A DNA stretch of 64,000 nt from Desulfuromonas sp. DDH964 (GTDB lineage Bacteria; Desulfobacterota; Desulfuromonadia; Desulfuromonadales; DDH964). Positions within the stretch are counted from its first letter, which is position 1. Each line of letters begins with the position of its first letter. The position numbers and the translations under genes were made by a program. The DNA lies in the NCBI RefSeq assembly GCF_001611275.1, contig NZ_CP015080.1:2856001-2920000 (forward strand), in the 5' to 3' direction. Of this stretch, positions 43,842 through 52,145 are shown piece by piece. The notes beneath the pieces are model-generated. The model was not told the origin of the DNA, did no database searches, and was given only the letters and a program-made list of their open reading frames with translations.

Positions 43842-44695
43842 CATCCCAGAATCTCCGGGATCAGCTCCTCGCCGCCGAGGGTCATCAGGTGCACCCCCTG
43901 GCACTCGGCGCGGGCGGCGGCGACCAGCTCCCGGGCGATGGCGACTCCCTCGGCGCGGGGGTCGGCAGCTCCTTCGAGGCGGGCGATCAGCCTTTCCGGC
44001 ACCCGCACCCCGGGGATATGGTCGTTGAGAAAGCGGGCCATCCTGGCGCTCTTGAGGAGCAGCACGCCAAGCAGCACCGGCACGCCCAGGGGGCGCGCGG
44101 CCGCCATGAAGGTCTTGAGGCGATAGGTATCGAAAACCGCCTGGGTCTGAAAGAAGCGGGCGCCGTTCTTGATCTTCTTGTCGAACTTCTGGAACATCAG
44201 CTCGAAGGGCTCGGCTTCCGGCGTCACCGCCGCCCCGGCGAAGAAGCGCGGCGTTCCGCGCAGCGCCTTGCCGGCCATGTCGCTCCCCCGCGCCAGGCCG
44301 TCGGCCACCTGCAGCAGCTGCACCGAATCGAGGTCGAAGACTGCCCGCGCCTGGGGATGATCGCCGAAGCGGGCGTGGTCGCCGGAGAGGAGGAGCAGGT
44401 TCTCGATGCCGAGAGCAGCGGCGCCGAGCAGATCGGCCTGCAGCGCCATGCGATTGCGGTCGCGGCAGGTGAGCTGCAGGATCGGCTCGAACCCCTCCCG
44501 CACCAGCATCCCGGCCAGGGCCAGCGGGCTGAGGCGCATGTTCGCCCCCTGGTTGTCAGTGACGTTGATCGCCGTCACCCCGGAGAGCTGCTGCGCCTTG
44601 GCCAGCGCCTCGCCGACGTCGCACCCCTTGGGGGGCGCGATTTCGGCGGTGACGACGAAGCTGCCGGCGGCCAGTTGTTGCTGCAGCAGGGACAT
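43841..44695 (-). CDS. metF: Methylenetetrahydrofolate reductase
   Basis: TIM-barrel flavoenzyme reducing methylene-THF to methyl-THF, 284 aa. Motifs: FVVTAEIAPPKGCDVGEAL, AINVTDNQGANMRLSP, LQLTCRDRNRMALQADLLGA, LLLLSGDH and FFQTQAVFD. It lies in the same operon as metV (upstream) and gcvT (downstream). Its partner arrangement matches the MetVF-type enzymes of acetogens, in which MetV is a required zinc/Fe-S subunit. Confidence 0.93.
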   Translation of the reverse strand: MSLLQQQLAAGSFVVTAEIAPPKGCDVGEALAKAQQLSGVTAINVTDNQGANMRLSPLALAGMLVREGFEPILQLTCRDRNRMALQADLLGAAALGIENLLLLSGDHARFGDHPQARAVFDLDSVQLLQVADGLARGSDMAGKALRGTPRFFAGAAVTPEAEPFELMFQKFDKKIKNGARFFQTQAVFDTYRLKTFMAAARPLGVPVLLGVLLLKSARMARFLNDHIPGVRVPERLIARLEGAADPRAEGVAIARELVAAARAECQGVHLMTLGGEELIPEILG

Positions 44696-44762
44696 GGAGA
44701 CTCGGAAAAGTTCGGAGAGCTGGGTTCTGAGTGGGAAAGGGCCTGGGCGAATTCGCCACTCG

Positions 44763-45407
44763 CTATCGGAGGTTCAATTTTCCCGGCTTGCGGACCTTCC
44801 CCCAGTTCTTGGGCGGGACCGGGCGGGCGAAGACCCCCTTGCGCCCCTGGCGCTTGAGGCGCTCAAAGATCAGGTTCCAGGCGCAGTCGAGCTCGCGGTC
44901 GGCCTCGCAGCGCCCCTGCTCCATGCCGCCGCAGGGGCCGTTGAGAAGCCCTTTGGCACAGGTGGTGACTGGGCAGATGCCGGCGGTCTCATTGAGGATG
45001 CAATCCCCGCACAGCGAACATTTCTCCTCGTACTGCCCGACGCGGCGGACATTGCCGAGGAAGAGTGAGTTGAGGCCGCCGATGACCCGCAAGTCGGTAT
45101 TGGCAGAGAGCGACTGGATACCGGAGCCGCAGGCCAGAACCAGCAGCGCTTCGGCGCTGTCGACCGCGGCCCGATGCTGGCGCAGGTCGCGGGCGGCGCG
45201 CAGGATGTGGCACGCCTCGTCGACGATCATGCTGCCGGTCACCTCGCGCCCCTGTTCCTGCAACCACTCCTGGAGCCGGAAGACCTCTTCCTCCCCCCCT
45301 GCCTTGCAGGCGGTGGCGCAGGCCGCGCAGCCGACCAGGAAGAGTCGTTGCAACCCGTCGATGGCGGCAAGGATCTCCGCGGGATTTTTCTGTTCGCTGA
45401 TAATCAT
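44763..45407 (-). CDS. metV: MetV-like zinc/iron-sulfur subunit of methylenetetrahydrofolate reductase
   Basis: A 214-aa cysteine-rich protein of the MTHFR C-terminal (MetV) family. Conserved features are LVGCAACATACKAGGEEEV at the N-terminus and the cysteine cluster CSLCGDCILNETAGICPVT ... GLLNGPCGG ... GRCEADRELDCAWN. In acetogens MetV joins MetF and allows electron transfer to it. Gene order folD-metV-metF supports the same role here. Cysteine count and spacing fit one to two metal clusters. Confidence 0.87.
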   Translation of the reverse strand: MIISEQKNPAEILAAIDGLQRLFLVGCAACATACKAGGEEEVFRLQEWLQEQGREVTGSMIVDEACHILRAARDLRQHRAAVDSAEALLVLACGSGIQSLSANTDLRVIGGLNSLFLGNVRRVGQYEEKCSLCGDCILNETAGICPVTTCAKGLLNGPCGGMEQGRCEADRELDCAWNLIFERLKRQGRKGVFARPVPPKNWGKVRKPGKLNLR

Positions 45408-45435
45408 CCGGCTATCGGGGGGGGGCGCCCCGTTT

Positions 45436-46293
45436 CTAGGCCTTGGCCGCGGCGCGGCGCTTGGCGCTCTCGACCGTGTTGTAGAGGAGCATGGTGATCG
45501 TCATCGGGCCGACACCGCCGGGGACCGGGGTGATGGCGCTGGCCCGCGCTTTGGCCGCCTCGAACTCGACGTCGCCGACCAGTTTCTTGTCACCGACCCG
45601 GTTGACGCCGACATCGATAACGACCGCGCCCTCCTTGATCCAGGCGCCCTTGATCATCTCCGGGCGGCCGACGGCGGCGATCACCACATCGGCCGCTGCC
45701 ACCTTGGCGGCGAGATCACGGGTGCGGGAATGACAGATGGTCACCGTGGCGTGCTCGGCAAGGCACATCAGCGCCACCGGCTTGCCGACGATATTGGAGC
45801 GACCGACCACCACCACTTCCTTCCCTTTCAGGTCGACCCCGGTCGCCTCGAGCATCTTCATTACCCCGTAGGGGGTGCAGGGCTGGAAGAGGGGATTGCC
45901 GGTCACCAGACGGCCGACGTTGTAGGGGTGGAAACCGTCGACGTCCTTTTGCGGCGAGATCGCCTCGAGTACCTTCCCCTCGTCGATCTGAGCGGGGAGC
46001 GGCAACTGCACCAGGATTCCGTCGATGCGGGGGTCGCGGTTGAGTTCGTCGATCAGGGCGAGAAGCTGCGCCTCGCTGGTCTGCGCCGGCAGCTTGTGCT
46101 CGTCGGAATAGATCCCGGCCTGCTCGCAGGCCTTCTCCTTCATCGATACATAAACGCGGCTCGCCGGGTCGTCACCGACCAGCACCACCGCCAGCCCGGG
46201 AGTCGTTCCGAACGCTTTCAGTTGTGCCACGTCTGCCGCGATCGCCTCGCGCAGCCGGGCGGCGATTGCCTTGCCGTCAATAATCTTTTCCAC
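45436..46293 (-). CDS. folD: Methylene-THF dehydrogenase / methenyl-THF cyclohydrolase
   Basis: A 285-aa bifunctional enzyme. It shows [15 protein letters not shown] (active-site K in YVxxK), [13 protein letters not shown], the Rossmann motif [15 protein letters not shown] and the C-terminal [15 protein letters not shown]. Start is GTG 46293 with GGAGG nine bases upstream. First gene of the folD-metV-metF-gcvTHPAPB operon, tying glycine cleavage to methenyl- and formyl-THF. Confidence 0.95.
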   Translation of the reverse strand: MEKIIDGKAIAARLREAIAADVAQLKAFGTTPGLAVVLVGDDPASRVYVSMKEKACEQAGIYSDEHKLPAQTSEAQLLALIDELNRDPRIDGILVQLPLPAQIDEGKVLEAISPQKDVDGFHPYNVGRLVTGNPLFQPCTPYGVMKMLEATGVDLKGKEVVVVGRSNIVGKPVALMCLAEHATVTICHSRTRDLAAKVAAADVVIAAVGRPEMIKGAWIKEGAVVIDVGVNRVGDKKLVGDVEFEAAKARASAITPVPGGVGPMTITMLLYNTVESAKRRAAAKA

Positions 46294-46323
46294 CTGCTGA
46301 CACCTCCCTGAAAATGGAAGTCA

Positions 46324-46352
46324 ACTCTACACAACCCCTCCCGGCTTGTAAA
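46324..46352 (-). promoter_or_regulatory. Promoter for the one-carbon operon
   Basis: Minus-strand TTTACA (46347-46352), 17-nt spacer, TAGAGT (46324-46329), about 30 bp before the folD GTG. The leader is too short for a riboswitch. Confidence 0.55.
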
Positions 46353-46394
46353 GAAAAAGGCTGCGCAAATGCCCGCCCTGGCTGGGTTTGCCGG

Positions 46395-47471
46395 CTAACC
46401 CGCCGATTTTTCGAGGAGCGCGGCGAGGCGCTGGCGCCGTGCCGCTAGCGGGAGGTCGGCGAGGGTCTGCACCGCGGCATAAAAGCGCGGCAGGTCCCCG
46501 TCCTGCTCGGCGAGCAGCTGCTGAAAGGCCGGGAGCAGGCGGCGGTAGGTATTCACCGCGACAAAGCGGCCATTGTTGAGCGGTTCGGCAAACCAGCGGT
46601 CATACCCGGCATAGCCCTGCCAACTCGCCTTGAGGCGCTCTTGGGCGACGCGCATGTCGGCCAGGATCGCCGCCTTCGCGCGCCGCATTTCTGCCGCCGG
46701 CAGCTCTTCGCCGTAGAGCGCTGCGAGGCGGCCACGGGTTACGCTGACCAGGGCCAGGAACTCGGCCTGGCGCCCTTCCCGGAGTTGATGGGCCTGACGG
46801 GCGGCATCATCGCCATAGCGGTCGAGCCAGCGCTCGACCCCGGCGATCTCCACCGTCATGGCGAAGGCCTCGTTGAAATCGGCATCCCCCTTGGCATAGA
46901 CCTGCTGGTGCGCCAGTTCGTGAAAGATCAGGCCGGCGGTCGCATCGGTCGGACCCTGGACAAAGGTGTTAAGGACCGGGTCGTCGAACCAGCCGAGGGT
47001 CGAATAGGCCGTCACCCCGTAGACGTAGACATCGTCGCCACCACTGGCAAGGCCGGCAGCAAACTCCCGGGCGGCGGCCTCGGCATAATAGCCGCGGTAG
47101 GGGACGCAGCCGGCGACCGGAAAGCACCAGCGGCGGGGCTCCAGGGAGAATTCGGGGGCCGCGACCACATTCCAGACCACGCAGGGGCGCTCGAGGTCGG
47201 CATAGCAGCGATAGCTGCCGTTGTCGGGCAGACCGAGCTCGCGGCTGGCAAATTCGCGGATCGCGAGGATGGTGGTCAGTTTCTGGCGCAGATCAGGGGC
47301 GGTGGTCGGGTCATCGATGAGGCGCTGGATATCGCGCCGCCGGGAGAGGAGATCCCATTGTCCCTGGGCGGCCTGGCGATAGTAGCCAAGATCACCACAG
47401 GCGCCGAGGCCAAGGGGGAACAGACCTGCCAGCAGCAGGACCAGCAGTCCGCACCAGCGACGCAGCCTCAT
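46395..47471 (-). CDS. Aminopeptidase-family lipoprotein (PF10023-like)
   Basis: A 358-aa protein with a lipoprotein signal (RWCGLLVLLLAGLFPLGLGAC, cleavage before Cys) and a zinc-peptidase motif HELAHQQVY (~residue 185) with NEAFAMTVEIAGVERWL as the likely third-ligand helix. It matches the family often annotated putative aminopeptidase (Aminopep, PF10023). Probably anchored in the outer or inner membrane facing the periplasm. Substrate not known. Confidence 0.78.
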   Translation of the reverse strand: MRLRRWCGLLVLLLAGLFPLGLGACGDLGYYRQAAQGQWDLLSRRRDIQRLIDDPTTAPDLRQKLTTILAIREFASRELGLPDNGSYRCYADLERPCVVWNVVAAPEFSLEPRRWCFPVAGCVPYRGYYAEAAAREFAAGLASGGDDVYVYGVTAYSTLGWFDDPVLNTFVQGPTDATAGLIFHELAHQQVYAKGDADFNEAFAMTVEIAGVERWLDRYGDDAARQAHQLREGRQAEFLALVSVTRGRLAALYGEELPAAEMRRAKAAILADMRVAQERLKASWQGYAGYDRWFAEPLNNGRFVAVNTYRRLLPAFQQLLAEQDGDLPRFYAAVQTLADLPLAARRQRLAALLEKSAG

Positions 47472-47531
47472 GGTCCGCTCCTTTCCGGTCCGGCAGGTAT
47501 TGGGAGGTTGGGGCTCAGGTCGAGCAGAAGA

Positions 47532-48044
47532 TCAGAGGTGGCGGCCACAGACCTTGGCCAGCTCGGTCAGTGCCAGCAGCTCCCCCTTGCCAAAATCGCT
47601 GCCAGCCAGCTGCTGGTCGGCCCCCTTGCGGCAGACCTGGAGGACGCCGATGATTGCCTCCTCTTTCCAGAGCGGAACGCTCATGATCTTCTGGATCGGC
47701 TTGGGCGCTTCGGAGGCATCCGGGTCGGTGCGAATCTGCTCAAAAATGGCGACGTGGCGGGCCGACGCGAAGTGGTTGTTGATAAACCCCTTCTTCTCCT
47801 GCACGGTCCGGGAGATCAGGGCATCGGCCGAGCTCAGCGGAATGGTGCCCGTCTTGGCCAGGCGTAGCGGCCAGCGAAAGGAGAGGGACTGCCCCTCCGG
47901 AGAATAGCGGAAGAAGGCGACCTCCCCGGGCTTGACCTTGTAAATCTGGCAGAGCGCCTGCACCGCTGCGCTCATCCGCTCTTCTTCGCTGGTGCGGGAG
48001 GCGAGCTGAACGTCCAGGGTCGTACAGAGTTCTTCCAGTGTCAT
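47532..48044 (-). CDS. GAF-domain sensor-like protein
   Basis: A 170-aa single GAF domain: ERMSAAVQALCQIYKVKPGEVAFF at the start, GFINNHFASARHVAIFEQIR in the middle and IMSVPLWKEEAIIGVLQVCRKG near the end. There is no output domain, so it may regulate a partner. Start ATG 48044 has GAGGAGG upstream; a longer reading is not supported. Minus-strand TATACT (48139-48144) with a poor -35 lies upstream. Confidence 0.72.
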   Translation of the reverse strand: MTLEELCTTLDVQLASRTSEEERMSAAVQALCQIYKVKPGEVAFFRYSPEGQSLSFRWPLRLAKTGTIPLSSADALISRTVQEKKGFINNHFASARHVAIFEQIRTDPDASEAPKPIQKIMSVPLWKEEAIIGVLQVCRKGADQQLAGSDFGKGELLALTELAKVCGRHL

Positions 48045-48211
48045 CGGCTCCTCCTCGGGCAGTACCCGGCAATGCAAAGCAACCCTTATGCGACCGGCCC
48101 GGTTGGGGGCGGTTCCGGCTCACCCTTGAAAGGAGATTAGTATAGCGCGTCAGCGCTGGACGCAACAGAGGTCAAATGAATTCCCGCCCGAGGATCGGAT
48201 GCCGGCAGCGG

Positions 48212-48466
48212 TCAACCGTTGGCCGCCTTGGGACAGCCGGCACAGCCGCCGGTCGCCTCGCCGCCGCAGGCGGCAGGCTTGGCCTTCCCCTCTGCGTACC
48301 CCTGCTGGTACCAGCCCCCCCCTTTGAGAGCAAAACCGGTCTGGGAGATCAGTTTTTTCAAGGGTCCACCGCACGCCCGGCATTCGGTGAGGGGCGCATC
48401 GGAAAATTTCTGGCGGGCTTCGACAATTTGCTGACAGGCTTCACACTGGTATTCGTAAACGGGCAT
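48212..48466 (-). CDS. FmdB-type zinc-ribbon protein
   Basis: An 84-aa protein starting MPVYEYQCEACQQIVEARQKFSDAPLTECRACGGP, the FmdB/CxxC-CxxC regulatory zinc-ribbon pattern (two CxxC pairs). A Gly/Cys-rich tail follows (ACGGEATGGCAGC) with three more cysteines, possibly a second metal site. Function unknown; such proteins are very common next to unrelated genes. Confidence 0.82.
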   Translation of the reverse strand: MPVYEYQCEACQQIVEARQKFSDAPLTECRACGGPLKKLISQTGFALKGGGWYQQGYAEGKAKPAACGGEATGGCAGCPKAANG

Positions 48467-48500
48467 GACAGGTTCCTCCAGGTCGATAAATTCGCTGCCA

Positions 48501-48529
48501 ATCTAATGGCTTTCCCCCGCCCTTGTCAA
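48501..48529 (-). promoter_or_regulatory. Promoter for the FmdB-type gene
   Basis: Minus-strand TTGACA (48524-48529), 17-nt spacer, TTAGAT (48501-48506), or TAGATT (48500-48505) at 18 nt; about 35 bp before the ATG. Confidence 0.55.
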
Positions 48530-48612
48530 GGGTGCGCGGGGGGATCTTTTGCGCCGGGCGACGGCGCCGGCCAAACCGCCGCACATTTTTCGGTTTTCGC
48601 CAAGATCACCGA

Positions 48613-48642
48613 TTGACATCCGTCTCCCCCATGCAGTAATGT
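48613..48642 (+). promoter_or_regulatory. Promoter for the HTH-EIIA / Ehr operon
   Basis: TTGACA (48613-48618), 18-nt spacer, TAATGT (48637-48642), 46 bp before the ATG at 48689. It is the only recognisable promoter before the whole ~10.7-kb operon. Confidence 0.5.
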
Positions 48643-48688
48643 CCATAATTGTCCAGCGCATGAGACAAATAAGATTCATGAGGTAAAA

Positions 48689-49390
48689 ATGAACCTTTCT
48701 GTTAAAAGCGCCGCCGCGCTGCTGTCGGTATCGGAAAAGACCATCTACCGCTGGATCAAGCAGGAGATCATTCCGGCGTACAAGATTCATGAAAGCTACC
48801 GCTTCAACCGGGCGGAACTGATCGAGTGGGCGACCTCCAGGCGCATGGGGGTCTCAGCGGAGGCTTTCAGTGAGCCGGAGATCGGTTCGCAGCCGCTGCC
48901 GAGCCTGGGCGAAGCCCTCGAAGCCGGCGGCGTCTTCTACCGCATCGAGGGGAAGACCCGGGACGAAGTGCTCGCCGACGTGGTCGGCCATCTGCGCCTC
49001 CCCGACGAGGTCGACCGCGATTACCTGCGCAAGGTCCTGATCGCCCGGGAGGAGTTGGCATCAACCGCCATCGGCGCCGGCATCGCCCTCCCCCACCCCC
49101 GCAATCCGCCCCTGGTGCATGTCGTCCGGCCCTCGGTCACCCTCTGCTTCCTGGAAAATCCCGTCGACTTCAAGGCCCTCGATGGCGTTCCGGTGCAGGT
49201 CCTGCTGACCCTCCTCTCGCCTTCGGTGCGGCTCCACCTTCACCTCCTGTCACTGCTCGGTTTTGCCCTCCGCGACCCGGGGTTCCGCAACGCCCTGCAG
49301 GAGCAGGCCGGGCGCGAGCCGATCTTTGCCGCCCTCACCGAGGCCGAAGCGGCAGTGCGCGGGACCAAACGGGCGCGCCTTACCCCCTAA
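48689..49390 (+). CDS. Excisionase-type HTH fused to a PTS EIIA (fructose/Ntr-type) domain
   Basis: A 233-aa protein. Residues 1-50 are a MerR/excisionase-type helix-turn-helix (SVKSAAALLSVSEKTIYRWI...YRFNRAELIEWA). Residues ~75-220 are a PTS_EIIA_2 domain with the phosphorylatable His136 in GIALPHPRNPP. The combination suggests a DNA-binding regulator whose activity depends on phosphorylation by a PTS (EINtr/NPr-like) relay; no PTS partner lies here. First gene of the Ehr operon, 27 bp before the DUF1275 gene, so it probably senses a state that matters to that complex. Confidence 0.8.
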   Translation: MNLSVKSAAALLSVSEKTIYRWIKQEIIPAYKIHESYRFNRAELIEWATSRRMGVSAEAFSEPEIGSQPLPSLGEALEAGGVFYRIEGKTRDEVLADVVGHLRLPDEVDRDYLRKVLIAREELASTAIGAGIALPHPRNPPLVHVVRPSVTLCFLENPVDFKALDGVPVQVLLTLLSPSVRLHLHLLSLLGFALRDPGFRNALQEQAGREPIFAALTEAEAAVRGTKRARLTP

Positions 49391-49416
49391 CCGACAGCAG
49401 GATCGATCCGCAGGTC

Positions 49417-50160
49417 ATGCCCTATTCTCTCGAAAAACGCAAATCGTCGCTGTTTCAGGAACGCCCCTGGGTCTTTCTCTACGGGTCGCTGCTGGCCGGC
49501 TGCGCCGGTTATGTCAATGTCGTCCTGCTCGGCATCTACCATGTCCCGGTCAGTCACATGACCGGCGCCACCTCGCGCCTCGCCATCGATCTCTCCACCG
49601 GGGACTTCAAGGATCTCTACGGCGCCCTCGGCATCTTCGCCGGCTTTCTCCTCGGCGCCATCCTCGGCGGGGCCCTGATCGGCGGCACCCAGGTGCTGCC
49701 GGGACGCCGTTACGGCATCGCCATGATGATCGAGGGGGGGTTGCTCGGCCTCTCGTTCCTGCTCCTCGTCACCGGCAGCATGAAGGGGATCACCGCCGCC
49801 GCCATCGCCTGTGGCCTGCAGAACGCCATGGCCAGCAGCTATTGCGGCCTGATCATCCGCACCACCCATGTTTCGGGGATGGTCACCGACATCGGCGTCC
49901 TCCTTGGCCAGATGCTTCGCTACCGGCGCCTCGAATTCTGGAAGCTGGCGCTCCTCTGCAGCCTGCTGAGCGGCTTCTTCTGCGGTGGCCTGCTGGGAGG
50001 CTACGGGTTCGCCCGCTTCGGGGTGCCCGCCCTGGTCCCGGCTGCCCTCGGCTGCTTTTTCGCCGGGCTGGCCTATTTCGATTGGCGCCGCCGCCACCGG
50101 GCCGACCTGCCGGTCGACCGTTGGGGCTATTTCCCTCCCGACGAGGTGCCCGGCTCATGA
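49417..50160 (+). CDS. DUF1275 (YoaK-like) membrane protein
   Basis: A 247-aa integral membrane protein with about six transmembrane helices. DUF1275 features are AGYVNVVLLGIYHVPVSHMTGATSRLA, ACGLQNAMASSYCGLIIRTTHVSGMVTDIGVLLG and a hydrophobic C-terminal pair. Function of the family is unknown. Its stop overlaps the start of the first Ehr antiporter gene by four bases (ATGA), so it is part of the operon. Confidence 0.82.
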   Translation: MPYSLEKRKSSLFQERPWVFLYGSLLAGCAGYVNVVLLGIYHVPVSHMTGATSRLAIDLSTGDFKDLYGALGIFAGFLLGAILGGALIGGTQVLPGRRYGIAMMIEGGLLGLSFLLLVTGSMKGITAAAIACGLQNAMASSYCGLIIRTTHVSGMVTDIGVLLGQMLRYRRLEFWKLALLCSLLSGFFCGGLLGGYGFARFGVPALVPAALGCFFAGLAYFDWRRRHRADLPVDRWGYFPPDEVPGS

Positions 50161-52144
50161 CCTGTTTCCCCGCCGCTCTCGTCCTCCTCGCCGCTGGCGC
50201 CTTTTGCGCCCTGCTGACCGGCCGCAGATCGGACCTCGCCTCCCTGATCGGTACCCTGAGCAGCGTCGGCGGCGGCCTCCTCGCCCTGGCCGCGGCCTGG
50301 CCGGTACTGGCCGGTGGCAGGGAACTCACCTGGTCCGCCCCCTGGAGGGTCCCGGCGGGGGTGTTCGCCCTGCGGCTCGACCCGCTGGCGGCCTGGTTTG
50401 TGCTGCCGATCGCGCTCCTCGGCATCTGCTGCGCCCTCTTCGGCGCCAGCTACCTGCGGGGGGAGGGAAAATCCCGGTCGCTGGCCCCCCACTGGTTCCA
50501 TTACAACCTGCTGCTGGCCGCCATGCTGCTGGTGGCCACCGCGGCCAACGCCGTCCTCTTCCTGGCCGCCTGGGAGATCATGACCCTCACTTCCTTCTTT
50601 CTCGTCGCCTGGGACCATCGCCACACCGAGGCGCGCCAGGCCGCCTGGCTCTACCTGCTTGCTGCCCACTGCGGACTGATGCTCCTCCTCGCCCTCTTTC
50701 TCGAGGCCGGGGTCTACTGCGGGAGCTTCAACTTTGCCGCCTTCACCCCCCTCGGCCAGCTCCCCGCCGCCAACGCCGCCGGTTTCTTTCTCCTCGCCCT
50801 CTTCGGCTTCGGCGTCAAGGCCGGGCTGCTGCCGCTGCATATCTGGCTCCCCGACGCCCATCCGGCGGCGCCGAGTCACATCTCCGCCCTGATGTCGGGG
50901 GTGCTGGTCAAGACCGGCATCTACGGCCTCCTGCGCATCCTCACCCTGCTGCCGCCGGCGCCGGCCTGGTGGGGCTGGCTCCTCGCCGGTCTTGGCGGTC
51001 TCGGCGCCCTTTACGGTATCGCCCTGGCCTGTCTGCAACAGGACATCAAGCGCTGCCTCGCCTATTCAACCATCGAGAATGTCGGTATCATCTTTCTCGG
51101 TCTCGGTTTCGGCCTGGTGGCCCAGGCCCAGGGACATCCTGCCATCGCGCTCCTCGCCTTCGCCGGGGGGATGTTGCATATCTGGAACCACGCCCTCTTC
51201 AAGGGCCTGATGTTTCTGGGTGCCGGCGCGCTGGTTCACGCCACTGGCACGCGCAACATGAACCGCATGGGCGGGTTGCTGCGCCGCATGCCGCTGACCG
51301 GCCTGCTCTGGATCGGCGGCAGCCTGGCAATCAGTGCCCTTCCCCCCTTGAACGGCCTGATCAGCGAGTGGCGATCTACCTCGGCCTGCTGCAGGCCGGC
51401 CTGCTGCCGACCAACTTCATCGCCCTGCCGGCGCTGCTCCTGATCGGCCTGCTCGGCACCGTCGGCGCCCTGGCGCTGGTGACCTTTGTCCGGCTGATCG
51501 GCATCTGCCTGCTCGGGGAAGGCCGGGAGGAAGCGGCCAGACGGGCCCACGAGGCGACCCCGCTGATGCTTGGGCCCATGGTGCTGCTGTTCGGCGGCTG
51601 TATGGCCATCGCCCTATGCCCGCAGGGGGTGTTCCACCTGCTGCAGGGCCCCCTGGCCCAGTTGCTCCCCGGTCCGGAACTCTTCCTGCTGCCGCCATCC
51701 CTGGCCCGGCTTGGCCACGCCGGCGGCATCCTGATCCTGGCCCTGCTGACGGCGGGGGTGCTGTTGCGCTGGCTGCGCCGGGTGCGACCGCAGGCGACGG
51801 CCGCCACCTGGGGCTGCGGCTACCCCGTGCCGACGCCGCGCATGGCCTACACCGGCGCCGCCTTTTCCGGCCTGCTGAGCCACGGCATCCTCCCGCGGAG
51901 CCTCGCCCCGGCGGCCGAGGGGGGCCGGGTCGGCGGCCTTTCGGCAGAACCGGCGGCGCTGCGCCTGACCTTTCTCGACCCGGTGCTGGTCCATTCCTGG
52001 CAACCCTTCTTCGCCTGGTGTGCCGAGCGCTGCCAGCGATTGCGCTGGCTGCAGCAGGGACGCTTGCCGGTCTACCTCCTCTACATGTTCGCGGCGATCA
52101 CTCTGCTGCTCGCCTGGACCTTCTGGATGGAACGGGGAGGATAG
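50157..52144 (+). pseudogene. Ehr complex antiporter-like subunit 1 (HyfB/NuoL-like), frameshifted
   Basis: About 662 aa if repaired. Reading frame 1 runs from ATG 50157 through proton-pump motifs WEIMTLTSFFLVAW, GFGVKAGLLPLHIWLPDAHP and VLVKTGIYGLLRI to NGLISEW, then turns to nonsense ending at 51443. The sequence continues in the +2 frame as IYLGLLQAGLLPTNF to 52144. Comparison with the paralogue next door (NGFVSEWLIYLG) shows one base missing just after 51372, where TGGCGATCTAC should be TGGCTGATCTAC. Either a real mutation or an assembly error; everything else looks under selection. It overlaps the DUF1275 stop. Confidence 0.8.
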
Positions 52145-52145
52145 G

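Noticed and set aside
51366-51380. Programmed frameshift as the explanation for the split Ehr antiporter gene
   Set aside because: There is no slippery heptamer or stimulatory hairpin at GAGTGGCGATCTACC; a simple one-base loss accounts for it.
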